A DNA stretch of 64,000 bases from the NCBI RefSeq assembly GCF_000330725.2, contig NZ_AMZY02000007.1, positions 1 through 64,000 on the forward strand. The letters run 5' to 3'. The stretch comes from Mariniradius saccharolyticus AK6. GTDB lineage: Bacteria > Bacteroidota > Bacteroidia > Cytophagales > Cyclobacteriaceae. The notes under the pieces were generated by a model, which ran no database searches, had not been told where the DNA came from, and saw only the letters and a program-made list of their open reading frames with translations. A program made the position numbers and the translations under genes. Shown here piece by piece: positions 1 through 7,274 of this stretch (its first letter is position 1; each line of letters begins with the position of its first letter).

Positions 1-284
1 AAAGTAAGAAAATAAGGCATTTCTTGGTCTCCCCCGATAGCAATCGGGGCTGATATGCTTCACCCATAACTAAAACTAATATCAAAAAATCGAATTACAA
101 ATTCGTGTTGATAGAAAGGCAGGGCAATGCGTCTAGAAATCATCCTGTGGATGATTTTAGCATTGAGCCGGAAAGCAGGGCTGGCAAATTACGCCTAGCG
201 CCTTCGCCATATTTCACCCAGACGGGGGTATTGACTTTCGATGGTGATGGGGTAGGCAATTCCATCCACTCTGGGAAGTGAATT
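1..284. other. Intergenic left edge with two hairpins
   Basis: No gene is supported here. Two short perfect inverted repeats are visible: CCCCGAT/ATCGGGG at about 32-49, and a 9-bp stem with a 3-base loop at 137-157 (AAATCATCC / GGATGATTT). Positions 90-104 are a 15-base inverted repeat, CGAATT-ACA-AATTCG, related to similar motifs at about 1058 and 43177. The left part may be the decayed end of something outside the window. Confidence 0.4.
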
Positions 285-563
285 TTATTTATCACCATAA
301 TGGCCATAGGCCCCTAAAACAGTCACTACGATTTTAGCCCCATCAATCAGGTAAACAAGCCTGTGCTTTTGATCTATCCTTCTTGACCAAGTATTTTGCT
401 GAAAATGTTTGAGCCTTTCCGGTTTTCCTGTACCTGTTTCCGGATGTTCCTTGAGTTCCTGAATCAAAGAGAAAAACTTCTTTAAAAGGGCCTTATTTCC
501 TGTTTTCTTCAACTTTTCAATATCCTCCAAAGCCTCAATTGTGAATTCTATCTCAAAAGTCAT
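285..563 (-). CDS. yoeB: YoeB/Txe-family mRNA interferase toxin
   Basis: A 92-residue toxin of the RelE/YoeB fold, a ribosome-dependent endoribonuclease that cleaves mRNA at the A site and is held inactive by its partner antitoxin. The central block GKPERLKH...WSRRID-HRLVY is the signature of the YoeB/Txe family. By analogy with E. coli YoeB, the expected catalytic residues are E49, R68 and H88, followed by Y89 near the C-terminus. The start codon overlaps the antitoxin stop in an ATGA at 560-563, so the two are translationally coupled, antitoxin first. Length matches the family (84-92 residues). Family identity is clear; activity is inferred. Confidence 0.93.
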   Translation of the reverse strand: MTFEIEFTIEALEDIEKLKKTGNKALLKKFFSLIQELKEHPETGTGKPERLKHFQQNTWSRRIDQKHRLVYLIDGAKIVVTVLGAYGHYGDK

Positions 564-811
564 ATACCGAGAAGATCCTTCAATTGCTCATTGGACAACT
601 TCACCGTTTTTCCCTCGGAATACGACTGAATACTCTTGGCCAATCGCTCCTGAACGACAGGGTTATCAAAGAATCGATCATTTCTTACTTCGTTTGAAAT
701 CTCATAGACCTTGTCTTTTCCTCTCTGAATGATCACCCGTTCATTATTGTCGATCAGATCCAGGTATTTTTTGAGATTTTGTCGGAATTCTCTCGTGCTG
801 ATTACTAACAT
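560..811 (-). CDS. yefM: YefM/Phd-family antitoxin
   Basis: An 83-residue antitoxin that neutralises YoeB and represses its own operon. The N-terminus (MLVISTREFRQNLKKYLDL) is the Phd/YefM DNA-binding and dimerisation fold; the C-terminal 30 residues, rich in charged residues, should wrap the toxin. I chose the ATG at 811 because the family begins exactly with this motif; the longer frame to 844 starts with GTG and would read through the operator. It is the first gene of the pair and overlaps yoeB by 4 bases. The palindromes immediately upstream (824-843) fit autoregulation. Confidence 0.92.
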   Translation of the reverse strand: MLVISTREFRQNLKKYLDLIDNNERVIIQRGKDKVYEISNEVRNDRFFDNPVVQERLAKSIQSYSEGKTVKLSNEQLKDLLGI

Positions 812-823
812 GACATTAAATTG

Positions 824-843
824 TGTGTACACATTATGGTACA
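824..843 (-). promoter_or_regulatory. Candidate YefM operator
   Basis: Positions 824-833 are the perfect palindrome TGTGTACACA with TGTACA at its centre (826-831). A second, imperfect core (GGTACA, 838-843) follows. The two GTAC centres are 12 bases apart. The E. coli yefM-yoeB operator is known to have a long and a short palindrome with TGTACA cores and similar spacing. The site lies 13-32 bases upstream of the antitoxin start, overlapping the expected promoter. Confidence 0.7.
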
Positions 844-910
844 CTAAATTAGCTGGAAAAGTTCAGAATTCCATGCTGTTGGTGACTTATAAAGTTTTTG
901 GCTCCGTCTA

Positions 911-979
911 TGTGTAGTATAGACTTTCGGTGGTGGCTGGGTGGATCCCGATATTCATCGCGGATGCAATCCACCCAAT
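911..979. repeat. Dispersed intergenic repeat A, copy 1
   Basis: About 65 bases that align with 3103-3172 at roughly 80 percent identity (shared blocks TGTAGT, GGTGGATCC, GATATT, and ATCGCGGATGCAAT) and with the shorter 7061-7098. All copies are in gaps between genes and in the same orientation. It encodes no plausible protein. No terminal inverted repeats were recognised. Confidence 0.65.
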
Positions 980-1080
980 TATCAAAACCATCCACGACAA
1001 TTGTCGGGATGTAATTGGAATCACCTGCCAAATATCACAGTTAAATATAGTTTGATATCGGACGAATTACAAATTCCACT

Positions 1081-1111
1081 AAATAAAAAGGTGTAGATTG
1101 TGTCTACACCT
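1081..1111 (-). terminator. Intrinsic terminator of the 565-residue lipoprotein gene
   Basis: A 9-bp perfect stem (AGGTGTAGA / TCTACACCT, 1089-1111) with a 5-base loop, followed on the minus strand by a T-rich run (complement of 1081-1088). It lies 53 bases beyond the stop codon of the minus-strand lipoprotein gene. Confidence 0.75.
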
Positions 1112-1164
1112 CTTATGGTAGCCATTTGGGTAAGGATGCCTTTTTTTTTCTTTTCGCCCCATCC

Positions 1165-2862
1165 TTATTTCGCGGCATTGGTTACAAATTGGTTGACCTG
1201 GGTGTATCGATCCCTACTGAATTCCGCCAATCCACCCGGTTTGTCATATTTTTTCAAGAACTCCCGGTTAATCGGTCCTGTGATCTCCCGTTTTCCATAA
1301 TAATATCCGCTTGTGTGCAAAACCGCTGAGTAGGATCTTGATCCAGAAAACTCTTTGAAATTGTAGGTTAGATAGACTCTATCACCTGTATTAGTCTGCG
1401 CAAGAAATTGATCGTCCATGTTGTAAATCATTGGCAGTTTATCATTTCCTTCCTCATCCAAGGCAATCGAGGGTTTCAAAACCCGTATGGAATCGGGAGA
1501 AATCTTGCTGACACTTGCGAGGGCAATCTGATCAATCTCCCAATACAAGAACCCTGTTTTGAAGGAAACCTCGACTGTAGGACCGATTAAATCCATTCCG
1601 TCCAGTGAAATCGCTATTTCTCTGTTCATCAATGGACCAACAAATCGGGTTTGTGCTACCTCTTTCCATCCAGCTGGTGTTTTCACAGAGATCGTCAGAG
1701 GCACCAAATTCATCTCCTGCCATTGATATAGTTCTTCTGCAGACTTAGCGCCCATCGTTTCAATGAAGGTTTTGGATTCCTCCCCGTACATACTCAAATA
1801 GTGCTCAAAAACATGTTCGAGCCAAGGTGAATCTCTCAGACTTAAAACCAGGGCCAAATCCTTTCCTTCTCCCGGATGATCAAACTTGACGATCAGTTCA
1901 TTATTGGGCGAAATGTGATTCAGATCGTTGAAGGAGCAATAGATGTTGTCCACTTTGGAAATCCTATCCAGCATCTCTCTTGACCCGTTCAGTTTCGCCT
2001 CCTTGGGCCTACCCACGTCATTCACCAAAAATAAAGGACCTCTTGGATCTGCCAAAATCTTATCGCCGGGAGCATGCTCCACCAAAATCAAATCTGCCAT
2101 ATCAGTAAATTGCGCCTCCAACCTTTCATTGCTAATCATAATCTTGATTTCGGGATCTATTTTCAGTGCTGGCAAAGGCAAATAGTCCTGCCTGGCTACG
2201 GAATGAAAAAGCGATCCTCCAAAAGTTTCCCCCTGGAAAACAAAATCTTCACCATCATATACACTGACAAAAGGACAAGACATGCCAGGTGGTTGATTTG
2301 GATTTGTAGGATTTGTGGTTGGTGTTGTCAAATCGATATGAATCGAACTAACCACGATAGCAGATACAACCGCCACGACCCCTACCGTAACTCCCGCCGC
2401 TAATAATAGGGTATTGGTCGTACTCCTCGCTTTGTCCTTTTCAATCAATTCCATTTTTGAAATACTGGAAATCGGAATGGAAACAAATGATCCGATTTTT
2501 GATTCTGGGTCAAGTGGTGTATAGATGTGGATTTCCTGAAGTACAGTTTTTTCCTGTGAACTATAGGAATATCTTCTTTTTGTATCCTTGATGTAGACTT
2601 GGTTGTCTTCGGGTACTGCCTCTAATACTCCCTCCAATTTTTCTTCGTCCAAATTGATATTTACATTCTTGAGCAAAAAATCACCCTGATTGCTTCGAAT
2701 GATAAACGTCTTTTGGTTTATTTCCGCCAATTCCTTTGACTTGGCGCTTGAAGACATAGTGCTTGACTTTGTTATGGGCCTGTAATAATTGCAAGAGGCT
2801 ACAAAAACCAAAACCAATACCAGTATCAACATGGAAAGCCGGTTAACTTGATGCTCTTTCAT
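1165..2862 (-). CDS. Lipoprotein of unknown function with internal membrane segment
   Basis: I do not recognise this 565-residue protein. Residues 1-23 form a lipoprotein signal ending in VASC, with the lipidated Cys at 24. A second strongly hydrophobic segment (about 153-175, LLLAAGVTVGVVAVVSAIVV) is followed by a Thr/Pro/Asn-rich linker. Next comes a block starting CPFVSVYDGEDFVFQGETFGG and ending in ARQDYLPLP, which looks like a compact conserved module. The C-terminal third has beta-rich character. An internal membrane segment in a lipoprotein is unusual: the segment may instead be buried or membrane-associated. The gene stands alone, with a terminator after it and a dispersed repeat upstream. 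Confidence 0.8.
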   Translation of the reverse strand: MKEHQVNRLSMLILVLVLVFVASCNYYRPITKSSTMSSSAKSKELAEINQKTFIIRSNQGDFLLKNVNINLDEEKLEGVLEAVPEDNQVYIKDTKRRYSYSSQEKTVLQEIHIYTPLDPESKIGSFVSIPISSISKMELIEKDKARSTTNTLLLAAGVTVGVVAVVSAIVVSSIHIDLTTPTTNPTNPNQPPGMSCPFVSVYDGEDFVFQGETFGGSLFHSVARQDYLPLPALKIDPEIKIMISNERLEAQFTDMADLILVEHAPGDKILADPRGPLFLVNDVGRPKEAKLNGSREMLDRISKVDNIYCSFNDLNHISPNNELIVKFDHPGEGKDLALVLSLRDSPWLEHVFEHYLSMYGEESKTFIETMGAKSAEELYQWQEMNLVPLTISVKTPAGWKEVAQTRFVGPLMNREIAISLDGMDLIGPTVEVSFKTGFLYWEIDQIALASVSKISPDSIRVLKPSIALDEEGNDKLPMIYNMDDQFLAQTNTGDRVYLTYNFKEFSGSRSYSAVLHTSGYYYGKREITGPINREFLKKYDKPGGLAEFSRDRYTQVNQFVTNAAK

Positions 2863-3102
2863 TTTCTTGATGTTTTAATTTTTAGAACGATATACCTAGG
2901 AGTTTTACCTCGGGAATTACTATCTCACTTCTATTCAAACACAAGAAAATTTACTTTTCAAAAAATCAAATAATGGGAATATATATCAATCAAATGGCTG
3001 ATTTTGATCAACCTTTTTAGCCGTCAACCTCTATGATTTCTTTGAAGAAAATGCGGGGAAACATTTTATTCGACGATGTATTTAGGTTTTACACCCCTGT
3101 CT

Positions 3103-3172
3103 AAGTGTAGTCTAGACCTTGGGAGGTGATTGGGTGGATCCGGATATTTATCGCGGATGCAATTCCACTTAT
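3103..3172. repeat. Dispersed intergenic repeat A, copy 2
   Basis: Second copy of the repeat at 911-979; the best-conserved stretch is ATCGCGGATGCAAT preceded by GGGTGGATCC and GATATT. It ends 25 bases before the stop codon of the kelch lipoprotein gene. The rest of the gap 2863-3197 is AT-rich and holds nothing else I can name. Confidence 0.65.
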
Positions 3173-3197
3173 AGTCGGATCGCCGAAGAAAACCGTT

Positions 3198-5255
3198 TCA
3201 TTCTTTCTTAAGGTATGCGGGATCAACTTCCAAAAACATCATCTCCTTAAAAACATAAATCTTCCCCCCAGAAATAAGGGATCCCAGCAATTGCCATTGT
3301 GGAGCGTTGAATGTTTGGATTTCAGTCTCCTCAAAAGTGTCTAGATTAAATTTGAACCCAGTCAAGAAGCCAAATAAATACACTTCATTTCCGATGATAA
3401 TCGGCTCGTTGCCTCTCATCGGGCCTTGTGACCCCAATGTCCTTATTGTGCGCCACTCATCTAAATTGAAGTCATACTCTTGGAGAACGGCATTACCCAG
3501 GTGTTTAAGAGCCCCTAACGCCATCAGCTTGCCATTATATCTAAATGTAAGCATAGGGTTTTCGGTACCGGAAAGTTCCACCGATTTCGAGAGTTTTTCC
3601 CATACTCCGGTTTTCAGATTGAGCCTGTACCTGTCGGTCACTTCCGTATCGAAATACACCTGCCTAGTAAATCCGCCATCAAAACACAGGTAATCCCCAA
3701 AAGTATAAACATACTTCGTGGTTGTAATATTATGGGAAGGCCGGTCAAGTTCCTTCACTTCTCCCGAATTCGGATCAAACTCGAAGATCCGAAGGTATTC
3801 CCAACGGGAGTTTTTGTTGTAAGAGCCCATATAGATTTTTCCATTTGGAGAACTGACTGCAAATGCGCCCGCCAAGTTCCGGCTACTGATCGATTGGGTG
3901 CTGATCGTTTTTATTGTCCTTTTCGACGCATCGTATTCCAGAATCTTGTTTCTCCAAATCAAAAATGTTCGCCCATTTAGCGTAACTCCTCGTCCAATAT
4001 CATCAATACTTACGTTTTCAAACACGTCTTCATGAAAGGAATGCCACAAATCGGGGTTAGTGCAGGTGAACTTTACCGCATTTTGAGAAACCGACTCCCC
4101 CATCGACATCCTGAGGTAAGATACCCGAGGAGTCGGCGTTCCCCAAATACCATTTACCCACATCTTGATCGAAGTCGGTGAACTCTCGATCGCACCTGCC
4201 AATATACCGGGAGGATCGGACACCATACTGTTTTGACCAGGATCAGTCAAAAAAAACCCGGAACCCCTCACATCAAAGTAACGCTGGAGGTAGCCCGAAA
4301 TCTCCTGACCGGCATCAAGCTCCGGAGTTAGATAGGAATACACGTTTTCAAGCTCATAAAATTTCCCCCGCACATTGACCGAAATTGATTCTAATGCATT
4401 TGGTTTCGGCCGCTTTGCCTTAAAGACAATCTTGGTCCTTTCCCAAGTGACTATCTCTGGATCATAATATGGCTCGTCGGGAAATCGAACCGCCTTGATG
4501 TCGGAATCCAAATAATCTCCCAGAATTGTCACTTCACCGTCGAGACTTACTTTCTGGTCTTCAATCAAATTGAATATCGGTTCCTTAAACTTTGCTGGCC
4601 ACTCCAGCTGCAACCACTTGCCCCCAACTTCAAAACTAAATCTGATGAACCCACCGTCTCTCACGGAAAAGGTCGAGAACATCGCAGGCAATGCCGCACG
4701 GAAATGGTCATCTTTGATATCGACAATTCCCATCCTGCTTTCAGTCGATCCATTTACTGACACGTAATAATTCGCTGGATTCTTTGGTAGATTTCGGCCA
4801 AAAAACGTCAGCGTATCACCAAAATAAATTTCAGATGGGCCAACAATTCTATCAAGAATAAATCCCTCAGAGCCCCTGGAAATAAAAGCTTCAAAAGGGG
4901 AAAACACAACCGTATCAGCCGTAATTGCAAAAGCTGCTACATAGTACTGTTTCCCGTTAATCATCGAATGCGTCGCCCTCATCTTAAATTCACTTGCAGG
5001 CTTGCCCTTCCTGCTCACCAAATCGCTCCTTTCAAAGTTCAAATCGTCCGAATCAGCATACAAAAAACCATATTCCAAAATTGGCTTCGCCCCATAGTCA
5101 TTCACCTTGGCAGAAAACTCGACGTACTTATCCGAATTGGCATCGATGTTTGTAATACTCAGGCGTGGAACTAGGCCACCGACAGATTCCTCCTCCTCAC
5201 AGGAAAGAAACAAATACGACAGTGCCAAAATACAAATTAGAGCTAGACGATTCAT
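3198..5255 (-). CDS. TIG/IPT and kelch-type beta-propeller lipoprotein
   Basis: A 685-residue surface or periplasmic lipoprotein. The signal peptide (MNRLALICILALSYLFLSC) ends in a lipobox Cys followed by an acidic EEEES stretch, typical of Bacteroidota lipoproteins. Residues of roughly 30-130 resemble a fibronectin-like fold, 130-310 contain two TIG/IPT-like domains (for example VGPSEIYFGDTLTFFGRNL), and the C-terminal half carries kelch-type blades (NGKIYMGSYNKNSRWEYLRIFEFDPNSG and similar). Such proteins generally bind glycans or other ligands. The ATG at 5255 was chosen because the upstream in-frame start is only a TTG. It is divergent from a protein of the same architecture at 5497, so they probably share control. 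Ligand unknown. Confidence 0.85.
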   Translation of the reverse strand: MNRLALICILALSYLFLSCEEEESVGGLVPRLSITNIDANSDKYVEFSAKVNDYGAKPILEYGFLYADSDDLNFERSDLVSRKGKPASEFKMRATHSMINGKQYYVAAFAITADTVVFSPFEAFISRGSEGFILDRIVGPSEIYFGDTLTFFGRNLPKNPANYYVSVNGSTESRMGIVDIKDDHFRAALPAMFSTFSVRDGGFIRFSFEVGGKWLQLEWPAKFKEPIFNLIEDQKVSLDGEVTILGDYLDSDIKAVRFPDEPYYDPEIVTWERTKIVFKAKRPKPNALESISVNVRGKFYELENVYSYLTPELDAGQEISGYLQRYFDVRGSGFFLTDPGQNSMVSDPPGILAGAIESSPTSIKMWVNGIWGTPTPRVSYLRMSMGESVSQNAVKFTCTNPDLWHSFHEDVFENVSIDDIGRGVTLNGRTFLIWRNKILEYDASKRTIKTISTQSISSRNLAGAFAVSSPNGKIYMGSYNKNSRWEYLRIFEFDPNSGEVKELDRPSHNITTTKYVYTFGDYLCFDGGFTRQVYFDTEVTDRYRLNLKTGVWEKLSKSVELSGTENPMLTFRYNGKLMALGALKHLGNAVLQEYDFNLDEWRTIRTLGSQGPMRGNEPIIIGNEVYLFGFLTGFKFNLDTFEETEIQTFNAPQWQLLGSLISGGKIYVFKEMMFLEVDPAYLKKE

Positions 5256-5496
5256 GACAATTACGGATTTGGTCAAATGTATAGAATTAACCGATAAGTT
5301 AAGTGTCTAACCCTTTAAAAATTCGAAATGAAAACTTTGAAGCTGGATCAAGTTTACCGCTTAGTAAATCCGGAAATCCCAAAAAACCGTCACTCGAAAA
5401 TCTATTCGACCGAGCATCTAGATAATAGAGGAAAAATAACTAACAGGGTATTTTTCAAAGTAGAAAAAAGTAGTTTTATTTGAAAAAAACTTAAGT

Positions 5497-6960
5497 ATGC
5501 AATTTAATCGCCGATCAACAATTATCTGCATTGTCGCCCTCTGGATGGCTTGGGGATGTACCCCGGAGGAACCAGCAGATTTATTGTCTCCGGAGGCCTT
5601 CAGTATCTATCCAGAAACTGGAACGATTGGGGACACAATCAGAATGCGTGTGACAAAGCTAGTCCCAGAGCAGGTCGATTTCTACAGAGTCCTGTTTGGA
5701 GAAACGGATTCGAGAATTGTTGACATCAAACCGAATGAAATCTCCATCATTGTTCCGGAACCGTTGAAAACCGGCACGTCGACGATCCAAATAATTGGTT
5801 ACAATTTCAGGTATTCATCCCTTAAACCCTTTGTACTTACCCCACCGGAAATCCTTTCCTACGACCGATGCACACTTACTGAGGATACGCTTACGATAGT
5901 GGGGAAAAACTTCAATCCTAATTGGTCATGGATGGAAGTTACATTCAACGGTGAACCGGCCAAAGTAATCGGGGGAAATCGCTCAAGCCTACAAGTCATC
6001 ACACCAGTGATTGCATATCCCGACGCTAAGGCCCAAATAAAACTGCATATGGCAGACTATAGGATCCAGGGCAAGGAAGATGTTTGCATCGAGGATAGCT
6101 GGTTGATGGTATCCAACGACGCACCGGATTTTTTCGTCAATTTCCAAGGTAGCTTCGTAATCGGGTCGAAAGCCTATTTTCCAATCCGAAAAGATGATCC
6201 CCTTGAAAACGAGCTCCTTGTCTACGAAACAAAAAACCGAAGTTGGACAAGTAAACCCATGGAAGTTCCCCTCCACCCAATCAGTACTGTAATAGGTAAC
6301 AGCAGAAACGGCTACATATACAACCCATCAGGAAATGATAATTTTTTTGAATATGACCCGGTAACAGACACTTGGGAAGCCAAAAATAATTTCCCGGGCA
6401 TTAATCGGGATTACCCGGTAATGTTCGCAATCGGTAAATACATTTTTTTGGGTTTGGGAAATGACCAAAACGCCCCTTGGGAACCCAATTATGCAGATTT
6501 TTACAGATACGACCCGGATCAGGACAAATGGGAACGAATGGCTGACCTTGATTTTGGCTCCTATCCACCGAAATTGAAAATGTCCTGTACCGTCATCGGA
6601 GAAAAAGCAATTATCAGCGGAGGGGCCTATAGTGACGGTAATTTCGGCGTATGGATGTATCACAGTGATAAGAATTTGTGGGAAAGAAAAAACGATTTCC
6701 CGCACGCCATGAATTTCTCGGAGGGATTTTCTTTCAACGGCGACGGATTTGTGACTCAGGGACGGCAGGTATGGAAATACAACCTGCAGAATGATTCCTG
6801 GGATTCAGTTGATGCGGTTGGCTTTGCCTACCGATACCGAACTTTCGCATTCGTTGTGGAAGGTAAACCCTATATTGGTGGTGGCGATGCTGTGCCTCCA
6901 AATGCTTGGGGCAATCCGACTCGAAACGTCTATCGGTATGATCGTCCGAGTTTCCAATAA
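5497..6960 (+). CDS. TIG/IPT and kelch-type lipoprotein, shorter relative
   Basis: A 487-residue lipoprotein with signal MQFNRRSTIICIVALWMAWGC and lipidated Cys 21. Two TIG/IPT-like domains (about 30-200; for example ILSYDRCTLTEDTLTIVGKNF) precede a kelch-type propeller (about 215-480), whose blades repeat the pattern Y/F-x-YDP-x-D-x-W (FFEYDPVTDTWEAK, FYRYDPDQDKWERM, VWKYNLQNDSWDSV). It shares its architecture with the divergent 685-residue protein but not its length, suggesting an old duplication. The 241-bp divergent gap holds the promoters of both; no clear -33/-7 pair could be fixed. Function and ligand unknown. Confidence 0.85.
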   Translation: MQFNRRSTIICIVALWMAWGCTPEEPADLLSPEAFSIYPETGTIGDTIRMRVTKLVPEQVDFYRVLFGETDSRIVDIKPNEISIIVPEPLKTGTSTIQIIGYNFRYSSLKPFVLTPPEILSYDRCTLTEDTLTIVGKNFNPNWSWMEVTFNGEPAKVIGGNRSSLQVITPVIAYPDAKAQIKLHMADYRIQGKEDVCIEDSWLMVSNDAPDFFVNFQGSFVIGSKAYFPIRKDDPLENELLVYETKNRSWTSKPMEVPLHPISTVIGNSRNGYIYNPSGNDNFFEYDPVTDTWEAKNNFPGINRDYPVMFAIGKYIFLGLGNDQNAPWEPNYADFYRYDPDQDKWERMADLDFGSYPPKLKMSCTVIGEKAIISGGAYSDGNFGVWMYHSDKNLWERKNDFPHAMNFSEGFSFNGDGFVTQGRQVWKYNLQNDSWDSVDAVGFAYRYRTFAFVVEGKPYIGGGDAVPPNAWGNPTRNVYRYDRPSFQ

Positions 6961-7060
6961 ATTCGCCAAGACTTATATCCATTAGATTTATGCGGTAATG
7001 GCTTGAGTGATTCTGCTTAGATTATAGTGCTTGAGACTTTTGATCTAGGCTGCCCCGCTG

Positions 7061-7120
7061 AATGTAGTATGGACCTTCCGTGGTGACTGTGTAGATCCCC
7101 CCTCTGTGTAGTGTGGATCC
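7061..7120. repeat. Dispersed intergenic repeat A, partial copy 3
   Basis: TGTAGTATGGACCTTCCGTGGTGACTG matches the left half of copies at 911 and 3103, then breaks off at GATCC; a second GTGTAGTGTGGATCC follows at 7106-7120. It abuts a different repeat (7121-7175), so the gap 6961-7274 is a mosaic of repeat pieces and holds no gene. Confidence 0.55.
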
Positions 7121-7175
7121 TCTCCCGCCAGTGTTCCTACCATGTCCCGCCAGTGCCCGACCTCCGCCCGACTAT
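7121..7175 (-). repeat. Dispersed repeat C, copy 1
   Basis: The minus strand of 7129-7148 reads GGGACATGGTAGGAACACTG, identical to 47262-47281 on the plus strand. Both are preceded by a GGCGGAGGT-GGGC block, at different distances. An exact 20-mer plus flanking similarity is unlikely by chance in 64 kb. Both sites are intergenic. Confidence 0.7.
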
Positions 7176-7274
7176 ATTCCTTGTATCAAGGCGCTAGGTA
7201 ACTGGCTTGGTATCGGTTTCTAGAATGTGAGATTGGAGACCAATCAAAACCATTCGGGTATGTAAGCAACGGGC

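Noticed and set aside
849-1031. Minus-strand frame of 60 codons
   Set aside because: It covers dispersed repeat A; open by chance.
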